From contig JBKPDO010000009.1 of the NCBI GenBank assembly GCA_046727955.1, forward strand, positions 1 through 41,840: a stretch of DNA of 41,840 nt, read 5' to 3'. The DNA comes from DASVXQ01 sp046727955 (GTDB taxonomy: Bacteria; Actinomycetota; CALGFH01). Within the stretch, counting starts at the first letter, position 1; every line of letters starts with the position of its first letter. The position numbers and the translations under genes are program-made. Below the pieces are notes generated by a model. That model searched no databases and was not told where the DNA came from. It worked only from the letters and a program-made list of their open reading frames with translations. Shown in pieces: positions 14,960 to 23,014 of this stretch.

Positions 14960-16060
14960 TCAGCCCCGCAGCGGGAGCACGGGCCCCGGCGGGTCGGCCA
15001 TCGCGCCGCCCGGGTCGAGCGGTAGATCGATCTCGAAGGTGCTGCCACGGCCGACGGCGCTCGACACCCGCACGCCGCCGCCGTGCGCCTCGGCGATCGC
15101 CTTGACGATGGGGAGGCCCAGGCCGACCCCACCGCCGTCGCGGCTGCGGCCGGGGTCGAGCCGGGCGAAGCGGTCGAAGATCCGCCCCAGCATCTCCGGG
15201 GAGATGCCGGGACCGCTGTCGGCGACCACAATGGCGACGTGGTCGCCGCGATTCCGCACGGCCAGGCGGATCTCATCGCCCGGCGAGGTCCGCTTCACCG
15301 CGTTCTCCACGAGCGCATCGAGTGCCATCGCGAGGCGGTCCGCGTCAGCGGGCACGGTGGCGTCGTCGAGGTGCTCGAGGCGCCAATCGCGGTCGGTCAG
15401 CGACCAGCGCTCCATCACCACCGACACCAGCGGCGCCAGCTCGGTCGGCGACACCACCAGGAACCCGGGCTCCTCGACGGTGGCGAGCAGCAGCAGCCGG
15501 TCGGCGAGCCGGCGCAGGCGCGCCAGCTCGTCGACCACGATGCGGACGTCCTCGGCGACCTCGGGGTCGCCGCCGGAGCGCGCGACCAGCTCGGCGTGCC
15601 CCAGCGCGATGGTGATCGGGGTGCGCAGCTCGTGCGAGGCGTCCTGGACGAACTGGCGCTGCCGTTCCAGCAGGCGGCGGTTGGCCTCCGACGCATCGCG
15701 CTCGCGGTCGATCGCCACCAGGCGCCGGCGGGCGTGCCACACCATCGCCAGGAACATCGCCGCCATCAGCGGCACCTCGGTCAGCTCGTCCGGCGGCTGA
15801 AAGCCCTCTTGCACCTCGTGGTAGAGGATCACCCCGGTGGTGGTGACCACGGCGGTCAGCACCCACCCGGTGGTTTCAGGTCGCCACACTCTGAAGCCGT
15901 ACAGCAGGGTGAGGCTCACCCAGATGAAGTGGAACGGCACCGTCTCCCAGGTCGGGACCGCCAGCATGGCGCCGAGATTGAGCAGCGCGAACCCGGCCCA
16001 CACAGCGTCCAGCCAGAGATACCGCGCCGGCCACTCCGAGGGCTCGGCGTCAGCGCGCAT
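14960..16060 (-). CDS. Sensor histidine kinase, probable partner of the OmpR-type regulator
   Basis: 366 residues. The first 110 hold about four membrane helices (WLDAVWAGFALLNLGAML, VPFHFIWVSLTLLYGF, WVLTAVVTTTGVILY and a fourth) with only short loops, so there is no extracytoplasmic sensor domain like that of CusS. Then come the H-box DASHELRTPITIALGHAEL (His143), N-box DALVENAVKRT, and G-boxes VADSGPGISPE and GGGVGLGLPIVKAIAEAHGG. The ATG at 16060 overlaps the regulator's end by 11 bases, so the pair is coupled. Downstream lies the copper-oxidase operon with matching palindromes, which suggests it senses copper or a membrane signal tied to respiration (inference). Confidence 0.92.
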   Translation of the reverse strand: MRADAEPSEWPARYLWLDAVWAGFALLNLGAMLAVPTWETVPFHFIWVSLTLLYGFRVWRPETTGWVLTAVVTTTGVILYHEVQEGFQPPDELTEVPLMAAMFLAMVWHARRRLVAIDRERDASEANRRLLERQRQFVQDASHELRTPITIALGHAELVARSGGDPEVAEDVRIVVDELARLRRLADRLLLLATVEEPGFLVVSPTELAPLVSVVMERWSLTDRDWRLEHLDDATVPADADRLAMALDALVENAVKRTSPGDEIRLAVRNRGDHVAIVVADSGPGISPEMLGRIFDRFARLDPGRSRDGGGVGLGLPIVKAIAEAHGGGVRVSSAVGRGSTFEIDLPLDPGGAMADPPGPVLPLRG

Positions 16061-16754
16061 CGATCCGGTACCCCTGGCCGCGTACTGTCTGGATCACCTC
16101 GGCGCCGAGCTTGGCCCGCAGCCGGCGCACGTACACGTCGACCACGTTGGAGCCTGGGTCGAAGTGGTAGTGCCACACCGCCGACAGCAGCCGTTGCTTG
16201 GACACAGTCTGCCCGGCGCTGCGCATCAGCTCGCACAGCAGCAGGAACTCCCGCTCGGCCAGCGCCACCCGGGTGGAGCCCATCTGGGCCTCGCGCCGCA
16301 CCAGGTCCAGGTGCAGGCGCCCGACCGCCAGCGCGACCGGGGTGCTGCGCGCCGCCACCCGTACTCGCGCCCGCACCCGTGCCAGCAGCTCGTCGAGGGA
16401 GAAGGGCTTGGCGAGGTAATCGTCGGCGCCCGCCTCGAAGCAGCGCACCTTGGTCTCGGTGGCCGACAGGCAGGACAGCACCATCACCGCCTGCGACGGT
16501 CGCTCCGCCACGATGCTCCGCAGCACCGAGGTGCCGTCCATCCCGGGCATCAGCAGGTCGAGGATGATGAGGTCCCAATTGCCGCTGAGCGCCTTGCGCA
16601 GGCCTTCGGCCCCGTTGTCGGCGGCGTCGGTCACATAGCCCTCGGCGCGCAGACCTCTGGTCACGAACCGTAGGACCCGCTGCTCATCGTCGATGAGCAG
16701 GATCCTGCCGGCACGTGCTCCTGGCTCGACGTGCTGTTCGACGGGCAGTGGCAT
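16050..16754 (-). CDS. OmpR/PhoB-family response regulator, candidate copper-type regulator
   Basis: 234 residues. The receiver domain has ILLIDDEQRVLRFVTRGL, phospho-acceptor Asp66 in LIILDLLMPGMDG, and Lys117 in DDYLAKPFSLDEL. The winged-helix output domain follows (LALAEREFLLL-type helix, then SKQRLLSAVWHYHFDPGSNV, VDVYVRRLRAKLG and VRGQGYRI). A perfect TGACA-N4-TGTCA palindrome lies 72 bases upstream (16826-16839), consistent with autoregulation. The same motif precedes the cupredoxin-oxidase operon. CusR/CopR belong to this family and bind such a box; assignment to copper is inference from site and context, not from the protein itself. Confidence 0.92.
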   Translation of the reverse strand: MPLPVEQHVEPGARAGRILLIDDEQRVLRFVTRGLRAEGYVTDAADNGAEGLRKALSGNWDLIILDLLMPGMDGTSVLRSIVAERPSQAVMVLSCLSATETKVRCFEAGADDYLAKPFSLDELLARVRARVRVAARSTPVALAVGRLHLDLVRREAQMGSTRVALAEREFLLLCELMRSAGQTVSKQRLLSAVWHYHFDPGSNVVDVYVRRLRAKLGAEVIQTVRGQGYRIDAR

Positions 16755-16825
16755 GCAGCGCTCCTCACCGCTCCCCCTCTGGTCGCGAGTCTAGTTCCGG
16801 CGGCGGGTCATGCCCACCCCCAAAG

Positions 16826-16839
16826 TGACACTTTTGTCA
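16826..16839. promoter_or_regulatory. Cop-box-like palindrome upstream of the response regulator
   Basis: TGACA-CTTT-TGTCA followed by TTT. A perfect match to the motif at 14840 and to the CopR/CusR-type box, 72 bases before the regulator start; probable autoregulatory site. Confidence 0.65.
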
Positions 16840-17109
16840 TTTAGCAGTTCGGAGCCTGCGTTAGGCCGCGCACCACGATGTCCGCGTGCTGCCGCAGGGA
16901 CCAAGTCCTGCAGCCGTCAACAGCACGGCCGCGATCGCCTGCCAGCTCCCTCGCCAGACCGCTCGTGCCAGCCAGGACGGCTCCGCCGCCGCCGAGGCCC
17001 GCTCCGGCTCGGCGGCGGCGCCCCCGCACTCGCGGTCTCGACCGCCTCGCCAGTCTCGCCGTCCACCCTCGATCTCCTCAACCCAACCCTGGCGGTGACC
17101 CGGGCGGAT

Positions 17110-17128
17110 GATACCGCTTTGCGGTATC
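17110..17128. terminator. Perfect small hairpin
   Basis: GATACCGC-TTT-GCGGTATC: 8-bp stem, 3-base loop, followed by CC. It could be a weak terminator or a binding site; no adjacent intact gene explains it. Confidence 0.4.
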
Positions 17129-17216
17129 CCTGCCGAAGCTCGCTCTGCTCAGTCCCCAGCGAGCGCAGCGAGCACAAACGTCATCCCGAGGTCAAGAGCG
17201 GCGAGGCGACGGGGTC

Positions 17217-17274
17217 GGAGGAGGAGAACCTGGACCTCGTCTGGTTCTACGCGGGCGTGGCGCGAAAGCCATAG
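17217..17274 (+). pseudogene. C-terminal remnant of a second DUF574 methyltransferase
   Basis: The last codons read LDLVWFYAGVARKP before a TAG at 17272-17274. This is the usual end of DUF574 methyltransferases, and the intact copy ends EFGGVGRKP. After both stops the sequence GCTGGTCGAG recurs (1868-1877 and 17277-17286), as if the 3' flank was also shared. No other part of the domain can be found upstream, so only the tail survives. Confidence 0.6.
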
Positions 17275-17333
17275 GGGCTGGTCGAGCACTCGGCTAAGCG
17301 CGACCATGCGGAGTTGCTATACGTGGAACGCGC

Positions 17334-17654
17334 TCAGGGCCGTCGGTAAACGGAGACGTGGGCGCGACTGAGGCTGGTAAACGGCTTCCGCTGCCACCCG
17401 GCCCACCGGTCCCGCAACCTCAGCCCCGCGAGGCGCGCCATGAGGTCGAGCTCGGAGGGCCACGCGTAACGGAACTCCACGGGAGACGCCTCGACCCGAC
17501 CTTCGGTGAAGACGTAGTGCTGGGAGCTGAATCGTTGCGTGGCGACGTCGTAGACGTCGAACCCGATTCCTTCGGGATCGGCGCGGAAGGGGATGATGGT
17601 CTGGCCAACCGGGAGGTTCTGGAGGTCGCCAGCGGCCGTGGCGCGAGTCCGCAA
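17334..17654 (-). pseudogene. 3' fragment of a class I SAM methyltransferase
   Basis: About 100 residues, running from LQNLPVGQTIIPFRADPEG through FSSQHYVFTEGRVE and PVEFRYAWPSELDLMARLAG to SRAHVSVYRRP. This is the C-terminal lid and last strands of a small-molecule methyltransferase. The SAM-binding half is absent: the fragment begins one base from the AraC gene's stop, with only a TTG as possible start. It is most simply a truncated gene left by a rearrangement that placed the AraC gene here. Its 3' end faces the DUF574 remnant. Confidence 0.7.
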
Positions 17655-17655
17655 G

Positions 17656-18516
17656 TTACGCGCGCGTGCAGTCGACGTACCGGCCGGGGGTCAGGCCGAC
17701 GATGCGCTTGAAGTGCCGGGTCAAGTGCGCCTGGTCGTAGAAGCCCGCCTCCGCGGCGACCAGGGCGATCGGCAGGCCCGCCCTCAGGAGGGACTTGGCG
17801 CGCCGCACCCGAACCTGCGTCTGGTACGCATGGGGCGTCATTCCCACGCCCTCCCGAAAGACCCGGCACAGGTGGAAGGGGCTGAGGCCGGCGAACCGGG
17901 CCAGGGCTCCCAGAGTCACGTTCTCCTCTGCGTGTTCCTCCAGGTACTCCCGGCTGAGGCGGACCGCCCTGCGCTCCTGGCTGGGTGATCTGGGCGCCTG
18001 CGGAGGTGCCGCATGGCGGCCGACCAGCAACACGAGGGCCTCTGTGAGATGAGAATCCCGTTCGAGCATGCTCGAGCCGGGCCGCTCCGAGAGCCTGTGG
18101 AAGCGGCGGAGACGCGCCGCCACCTCCCGGTCCCGCACGACATCCCCGCCGAACTCGGGCATCGTGGGCCCGCCTCCGGAGAACTCCGCCATGATCTCGC
18201 GCATGAGGTCCGGGCGGGGGTAGAGGGCCCGATACGTCCAGGAGCCCTCCGCTGGGGGACCGCCGGCGTGGGCCTCCTCCGGGTTGAGCACGATCAGGTC
18301 GCCGGGGCCGATCACGTGAGTGTCTCCCCGGTACGTGGGCGTGGCGAGGCCTCCCTCCGAGAGGGCGATGAAGAACTCCTCGTGCGCGTGCGGGCGGAAG
18401 GCGAACTCGCTGAAGGTGGCCCTGAGAAGCTCCAGGCCGCCGAGGTCTTCTGCCCGCCACATCCGAGCGTCGCCGGCTGACCGGGAGTTCGAGGAGGTGC
18501 CGGAGGCTCGCATCAC
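17656..18516 (-). CDS. AraC-family transcriptional regulator with N-terminal cupin
   Basis: 286 residues. The N-terminal half is a cupin-type effector-binding domain (FAFRPHAHEEFFIALSEGG, then VIGPGDLIVLNPEEAHAG). The C-terminal 100 residues carry two helix-turn-helix units: NVTLGALARFAGLSPFHLCR and LVAAEAGFYDQAHLTRHFKR, with the family signature GLTPGRYV. It is transcribed away from the PLP decarboxylase gene across 97 bases. That space holds the palindrome CCGGA-AC-TCCGG (18552-18563), so it probably controls that gene and itself. The effector is unknown. Start is the first ATG; the second codon is also ATG. Confidence 0.9.
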   Translation of the reverse strand: MMRASGTSSNSRSAGDARMWRAEDLGGLELLRATFSEFAFRPHAHEEFFIALSEGGLATPTYRGDTHVIGPGDLIVLNPEEAHAGGPPAEGSWTYRALYPRPDLMREIMAEFSGGGPTMPEFGGDVVRDREVAARLRRFHRLSERPGSSMLERDSHLTEALVLLVGRHAAPPQAPRSPSQERRAVRLSREYLEEHAEENVTLGALARFAGLSPFHLCRVFREGVGMTPHAYQTQVRVRRAKSLLRAGLPIALVAAEAGFYDQAHLTRHFKRIVGLTPGRYVDCTRA

Positions 18517-18613
18517 GACATCAGTCTAGCCGGGAGCAATCTCGTCCAAGACCGGAACTCCGGCTCCACCTAAGGTCCTTGCGACAACCGCACGAGTTGG
18601 GAGGAAGTCACAG

Positions 18614-20026
18614 GTGGAGACGCATGTCAGGGGCCAATCTCACCCGCCAGCCGCAGTGTCGAGCGATCTGCTCATCCGCACGGCGGAGATCGCGGCCGAC
18701 TGGCTCCAGTCGCTCGACAGGCGGCCGGTCGCCTGGTCGGCAACCGTCGACGAGCTGCGTTCGAGGCTCGGCGGCCCGCTCGCCCAGGGCCCCGTCGATC
18801 CGCTGGCGGTGGTGGAGGATCTGGCTCGTGCGGCCGAGCCGGGACTGGTCGGGATACCCTCGGGTCGCTATTTCGGGTTCGTGATCGGCGGAGGCCTCCC
18901 GGCCGCCGTCGCGGCCGACTGGCTCACCTCAGTCTGGGACCAGTGCCCCGGTTTCTACGCGTGCGGCCCGGCCGCATCCGTCGTTGAAGAGGTGACGGGT
19001 GCCTGGCTCCGGCAGTTGCTCGGGCTCCCGGAGGGCGCGTCGTTCGCCTTCGTCACCGGGTGCCAGATGGCCCACGTCACCTGCCTGGCCGCGGCACGAC
19101 ACCACGTCCTGCAAGCGGTGGGCTGGGACGTCGAGGAGCTGGGCCTGAGCGGATCCCCGCCTATCCGGGTCCTGGTGGGGGCCCGACGCCACGTGAGCGT
19201 CGACCGCGCCCTCCGGTTCCTGGGCATCGGGAGGGCTTCTCTGCGGGTCGTCCCCGCCGACGGTTCCGCCCGGATCCAGGTCCCCCGGCTGCGCGAGGAG
19301 CTCGCCGCGGGGGACGCGCCGGCGATCATCTGCGCCCAGGCCGGCGAGGTCAACACCGGCGCCTTCGACGACCTCGACGACATTGCCGACGCCGCCGCCG
19401 AGACAGGGGCGTGGCTCCACATCGACGGGGCCTTCGGCCTCTGGGCCGCCGCGAGCCCAGCGCTTCGCCATCTGGTCAAGGGCGCCGACCGCGCCGACTC
19501 GTGGGCCTTCGATACACACAAGTGGCTGAACGTCCCGTACGACTCCGGCGTGGCCTTCTGCGCCCACCCCGGCTCTCACCGGGCCGCGATGACCGCCACC
19601 GCCGACTACCTGGTTCAGGGCGGTCCGGGGCAACCACGAGACGCCATGGACTGGACTCCCGCCTTCTCGCGGCGAGCCCGGGGCTTCGCCGTCTACGCGG
19701 CGCTCAGGTCCCTGGGGCAACGGGGCGTCGCGGACCTGGTGGAGCGGACCTGCGCGCACGCCCGGAGGTTCGCCGAGGGCTTGGCCGGCATACCCGGCTG
19801 CCAGGTCCTGAACGAGGTCGTGATCAACCAGGTTCTCTTCCGGTTCGAGGATGACCAGACAACCGACCGGGTCCTCCGCCGCGTGGTGGAGAGCGGCGAG
19901 GCATGGATGAGCGGAACGACGGTCGACGGCCGGAGGGCCATCCGCCTGTCGGTGTCCAACTGGCAGACGAGCGACAGTGATATCGCTCGCGCTCTTGCGG
20001 CGTTCCGGAGCGCTGTGACTTGCTAG
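18614..20026 (+). CDS. PLP-dependent group II decarboxylase
   Basis: 470 residues from GTG at 18614, with GGGAGGAA upstream. It belongs to the pyridoxal-dependent decarboxylases related to aromatic-L-amino-acid and glutamate decarboxylases. Evidence includes GIPSGRYFGFVIGGGLPAAV, FAFVTGCQMAHVTCLAAAR, AGEVNTGAFDDLDDI, HIDGAFGLWAAASP (the Asp that binds the pyridine nitrogen) and the Schiff-base lysine Lys303 in FDTHKWLNVPYDSG. C-terminal domain is complete. Substrate is not obvious from the sequence. The divergent AraC gene likely regulates it. The stop lies inside a possible 31-codon frame. Confidence 0.9.
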   Translation: METHVRGQSHPPAAVSSDLLIRTAEIAADWLQSLDRRPVAWSATVDELRSRLGGPLAQGPVDPLAVVEDLARAAEPGLVGIPSGRYFGFVIGGGLPAAVAADWLTSVWDQCPGFYACGPAASVVEEVTGAWLRQLLGLPEGASFAFVTGCQMAHVTCLAAARHHVLQAVGWDVEELGLSGSPPIRVLVGARRHVSVDRALRFLGIGRASLRVVPADGSARIQVPRLREELAAGDAPAIICAQAGEVNTGAFDDLDDIADAAAETGAWLHIDGAFGLWAAASPALRHLVKGADRADSWAFDTHKWLNVPYDSGVAFCAHPGSHRAAMTATADYLVQGGPGQPRDAMDWTPAFSRRARGFAVYAALRSLGQRGVADLVERTCAHARRFAEGLAGIPGCQVLNEVVINQVLFRFEDDQTTDRVLRRVVESGEAWMSGTTVDGRRAIRLSVSNWQTSDSDIARALAAFRSAVTC

Positions 20027-20115
20027 CATGGCTGCTCGGAGTAATTGTGCTCGTCTTCGGTGGGATTCTCGCCGCGGCGGTGCTCGGCTCCACCGCACTA
20101 GCTGCCCGACCCTAG
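20020..20115 (+). CDS. Possible 31-aa membrane peptide (or gene remnant)
   Basis: A TTG-started frame overlapping the decarboxylase stop reads LAWLLGVIVLVFGGILAAAV and ends STALAARP at 20115. It is a single hydrophobic helix. No ribosome site supports it. It may be a small peptide or the tail of a lost membrane protein, such as a chain-length regulator next to the sulfotransferase. Confidence 0.3.
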   Translation: MLAWLLGVIVLVFGGILAAAVLGSTALAARP

Positions 20116-20146
20116 GCGAGCCCGCTGGTGGAGCCGGTGGCCTGAG

Positions 20147-21082
20147 ATGACGCGGATCCTGTTTCTTGGCGGGCTCGGCCGGAGTGGCACGACCGTACTG
20201 GCGCGACTGCTGGGTGGCCTGCCAGGCGTCTGCTCTGTCGGTGAGGTCGTCAACCTCTGGCGGCAGGGGTTGCTCGAGAACGAGCGCTGCGGCTGCGGCG
20301 AGGCATTTCGTCGCTGCCCGTTCTGGCGCCGCGTCGGAGCTGTGGCCTTCGGGGGCTGGCACACCATCGATGCGCAGCGCATCCTCGCGCTCAAGTCATT
20401 GCTCGACCGCAATGCCCCGCTGCTTGCCACCTCGCGGCCGCCTTCCGCCCTGCGCCGCGGGCTAGAGGAATACCAGGGGTTCTATCTGCGGCTGTACGGC
20501 GCTGTCGCCGAGGTGAGTGGCTGCGCGGTCATCGCCGACGCGAGCAAGCACGCCTCGCTGGCGCTCTGCCTTCGCCACTGCGACGACCTGGAAATGCGGG
20601 TGCTCCATATGGTCCGCGACAGTCGGGGCGTCGCCTACTCCTGGACCAAGCGGGTGCCACGCCCGGAAGCGACACGCGCCGGCAGTGTCATGGACCGGTT
20701 CTCACCGGTCCATTCCGCGATGCTCTGGAACGCCTATAACCTGGGCTTCGAACTCCTCGCGCGCTTACGGGTGCCGACGCTCCTGGTGCGCTATGAGGAC
20801 CTGGTGCGATCTCCCGCGGCGATGTTGCGGCAGGTCGCAGCCTTCGCTGGCGTACCCGGCGGCGACGAAATGCTCTCATTCCTTCACGGAAGCAGCGCCG
20901 AGCTCACCACGACCCACCTCGTAGCCGGAAATCCGATGCGGTTCGACACCGGCAGGCTCGCGCTGCGCGAGGATGACGCCTGGCGGTCGCGATTCCCGGC
21001 CCGGCAACGCGCCGTGGTCTGGGCCCTCACGCTCCCGCTGCTTCTGCGATACGGCTATGTAGTCCGCAGCGGCAAATCATGA
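20147..21082 (+). CDS. Sulfotransferase family protein
   Basis: 311 residues. The N-terminal P-loop-like 5'-phosphosulfate motif reads FLGGLGRSGTTVLARLLGG. The 3'-phosphate-binding motif is RVLHMVRDSRGVAYSWTKR. Between them is the Cys-rich insert NERCGCGEAFRRCPFW seen in actinobacterial members. LLVRYEDLVRSPAAMLRQV is the conserved C-terminal helix region. These enzymes move sulfate from PAPS to hydroxyls or amines of carbohydrates or small molecules; the acceptor here is unknown. Not obviously in an operon; a strong hairpin overlaps its stop. No PAPS-making genes lie nearby. Confidence 0.88.
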   Translation: MTRILFLGGLGRSGTTVLARLLGGLPGVCSVGEVVNLWRQGLLENERCGCGEAFRRCPFWRRVGAVAFGGWHTIDAQRILALKSLLDRNAPLLATSRPPSALRRGLEEYQGFYLRLYGAVAEVSGCAVIADASKHASLALCLRHCDDLEMRVLHMVRDSRGVAYSWTKRVPRPEATRAGSVMDRFSPVHSAMLWNAYNLGFELLARLRVPTLLVRYEDLVRSPAAMLRQVAAFAGVPGGDEMLSFLHGSSAELTTTHLVAGNPMRFDTGRLALREDDAWRSRFPARQRAVVWALTLPLLLRYGYVVRSGKS

Positions 21083-21116
21083 CATGCTGGTCAGGCTGGC
21101 TCATGACCAGCATGTC
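21081..21116 (+). terminator. Strong hairpin at the sulfotransferase 3' end
   Basis: GACATGCTGGTCA (21081-21093) and TGACCAGCATGTC (21104-21116) form a perfect 13-bp stem with a 10-base loop. The stem begins inside the stop codon. There is no U-tract. Confidence 0.75.
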
Positions 21117-21244
21117 GCGGATACGCGCCTTCGTTCACAGCCGATTGAGCGTTCGTGCGGCGTAGGCGGACTGAAGAGCGTCGGTTGCGAACTGCGGCAG
21201 TCGCGGCATCGGCAGTATTGTTCCTCGGCGGCTACTGTGGCTTG

Positions 21245-22108
21245 GTGCGAGTAGCGGCCTGGAACGTGAACTCGGTCAAGCAGCGGGTGCCTCGGTTGCT
21301 GCCCTGGCTGGACCAGCGGCGGCCCGATGTGGTCTGCCTGCAGGAGACCAAGCTCGCCGACGTGGCGTTCACCGAGCTGCTCGGCGAGGAGCTCGCCCGC
21401 CGCAGCTATGCGGTCGCGCTTCACGGAGAGGCGCAGTGGAACGGCGTGGCGATCCTCTCCAAGGTGGGGCTGGACGAGGTTGTGGCCGGCCTCGCCGGCG
21501 TGCCCGGCCATCCGCGCCCAGAGGCGCGCGCCGTGTCCGCGACCTGTGAAGGGATCCGGGTGTACTCGGTGTACGTGCCGAACGGGCGGGTGCCGGACTC
21601 CGACCATTACCGCTACAAGCTGGCCTGGCTGGCCACATTGCGGGAGGTGGTCGGTGCCGGTCCGGAAGCCGCGATGGTATGTGGGGACATGAACATCGCG
21701 CCGACCGATGCGGACGTGTTCGATCCGGCCGCCTACGTCGGCCAGACCCACGTCACGGCGCCGGAGCGGGCGGCGCTGGCCGAGCTGGAGGCGCTCGGCC
21801 TGCGTGACGTGGTGCGAGATCGCTGGCCGGCCGAGCGGGTGTTCACCTACTGGGACTACCGGGCTGGCATGTTCCACAGGGACCTCGGGATGCGCATCGA
21901 CCTGGTGCTGGCCTCCTCCTCCGTGGCCGGCCGAGTGCGAGCGGCATGGGTGGACCGGCAGGCGCGCAAGGGCACTGGGCCGAGCGATCACGCCCCGGTG
22001 ATCGTCGACTTGGACGAGGCACCGGACGGGGACATCGGGCCAGTGGTGCCGCCCCCGTCCGCGGCGTCCGCCAAGCAGGGCTCGGCCAAGCTGCCCCAGT
22101 CGCGGTGA
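21245..22108 (+). CDS. xthA: Exodeoxyribonuclease III
   Basis: 287 residues from the GTG at 21245. This start is chosen because it places the catalytic residues at their family positions: Asn7 (MRVAAWNVNSVKQR), Glu34 (VCLQETKLAD), Asp148/Asn150 (CGDMNIAPTDADV), Asp217 (MRIDLVL) and Asp246/His247 (GPSDHAPV). The frame stays open 90 bases further upstream, but that stretch is basic then hydrophobic and unlike the family. The enzyme is an AP endonuclease and 3' exonuclease of base-excision repair. The tail beyond 255 is Pro/Ala/Ser-rich. No clear Shine-Dalgarno was seen. Confidence 0.93.
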   Translation: MRVAAWNVNSVKQRVPRLLPWLDQRRPDVVCLQETKLADVAFTELLGEELARRSYAVALHGEAQWNGVAILSKVGLDEVVAGLAGVPGHPRPEARAVSATCEGIRVYSVYVPNGRVPDSDHYRYKLAWLATLREVVGAGPEAAMVCGDMNIAPTDADVFDPAAYVGQTHVTAPERAALAELEALGLRDVVRDRWPAERVFTYWDYRAGMFHRDLGMRIDLVLASSSVAGRVRAAWVDRQARKGTGPSDHAPVIVDLDEAPDGDIGPVVPPPSAASAKQGSAKLPQSR

Positions 22109-22173
22109 CACTATCCTTGCCAGGTCCGCGCCGGGCTTGAGCCCGCGTAGCCGCCAGACTAGAATCCTGGTCT

Positions 22174-22464
22174 ATGAAGACCGCTCCGCTTGCAGATGTG
22201 AAAGCCCATCTCTCGGCCCTCGTCGACGAGGTGGTTCGGACCCATGAGCAGGTCACGATCACCCGCAATGGGGAGCCCGTCGCGGTCGTGCTCGCACTCG
22301 AGGATTACGAGTCCTTACTGGAGACGCTTGCGCTGCTCGACGACCGCGTGGGCCGCGAGCGTCTGGCCGAGGCGGAGGAGGCTGTCTCCCGGGGCGAATA
22401 CGCGACCCGTGATGAGATGGCCGAGATCATGGAAGCCCGCCGCAGGCGTGACACCTCCAGGTGA
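22174..22464 (+). CDS. Antitoxin, Phd/YefM family
   Basis: 96 residues. The N-terminal DNA-binding part reads MKTAPLADVKAHLSALVDEV, then VTITRNGEPVAVVLALEDYE, the Phd/YefM signature. The C-terminal charged tail (AEEAVSRGEYATRDEMAEIM) would fold on the toxin. Its stop overlaps the toxin start by four bases, the normal arrangement for autoregulated pairs. No clear operator palindrome was seen in the 65 bases upstream. Confidence 0.92.
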   Translation: MKTAPLADVKAHLSALVDEVVRTHEQVTITRNGEPVAVVLALEDYESLLETLALLDDRVGRERLAEAEEAVSRGEYATRDEMAEIMEARRRRDTSR

Positions 22465-22748
22465 CCGGGCCGAAGCCCTACGAGTTGCTCGTGGCGCCAC
22501 CCGCAAAGCGCGCCTTGGCCAAGGGCTTGCCCACCGCCATCGCGTTCGCCGCGTGGGAGTTTCTTGACGGTCCACTTCGCGAGAATCCACAGCGGGTGGG
22601 CCATCCCCTGCGTCCCCCGTTCGCCGGCTGCTGGTCGGCGCGTCGCAGTACCTATCGGGTCCGGTACCGGATCGACGAGGAGCATCACACGGTCATCGTG
22701 CTCGACATCGTCGGGCGTTCGGATGCCTACCATCCAGGTCGCGCCTGA
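22461..22748 (+). CDS. Toxin, RelE/ParE family
   Basis: 95 residues from GTG at 22461, overlapping the antitoxin stop. It has YELLVAPPAKRALAKGLP, a mid-section GHPLRPPFAGCWSARRSTYR, then VRYRIDEEHHTVIVLDIVGR ending SDAYHPGRA. The strand order and the basic YRVRYRID and final Tyr/His region fit RelE ribosome-dependent mRNA interferases more than gyrase-acting ParE. It is complete in length. Confidence 0.9.
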   Translation: MTGPKPYELLVAPPAKRALAKGLPTAIAFAAWEFLDGPLRENPQRVGHPLRPPFAGCWSARRSTYRVRYRIDEEHHTVIVLDIVGRSDAYHPGRA

Positions 22749-22868
22749 GCCTTGCTGAGCGGAGACCTGTGGCTGCCAGGCGCTGCCGATCGGCATCAGC
22801 TTCGTGACACACCCGGATCGGACCGTGCCGGCGTAACCGCCGTCGAGCCTCCCCGGAAGGGGATGCGG

Positions 22869-22899
22869 CCACTCCCCAAAAGCCACTCCCCAAAAGGGG
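22869..22899. repeat. 14-bp tandem duplication with small hairpin
   Basis: CCACTCCCCAAAAG occurs at 22869-22882 and 22883-22896. The second copy runs into GGGGA, making TCCCC-AAAA-GGGGA (22887-22900), a short hairpin that could end the toxin-antitoxin transcript. Otherwise 22749-23014 holds no gene. Confidence 0.65.
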
Positions 22900-23014
22900 A
22901 ATCGGGATTGCCACCCGGCGGTGATGTGCTGGCGGAGGCGGCTTGGGAGCCTTGCGGTTGCGAAGGTCTGTGGCGCTAGGCGCTCACGGACCCCCACGAC
23001 CTCGAGGAGGCGCC

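Larger units (their letters stand above)
16755..17216. other. Intergenic stretch with a regulatory palindrome and a hairpin
   Basis: Holds the cop-box-like site at 16826-16839, a perfect hairpin at 17110-17128, and an AGCGAGCGCAGCGAGC imperfect palindrome at 17158-17173. No open frame here has protein-like content until the methyltransferase tail remnant at 17217. Confidence 0.6.

Noticed and set aside
15083..16567. 494-residue plus-strand frame
   Set aside because: Antisense shadow of the kinase and response regulator, which are unmistakable.
18929..20362. 477-residue minus-strand frame
   Set aside because: Antisense to the PLP decarboxylase and the sulfotransferase start; no domain.
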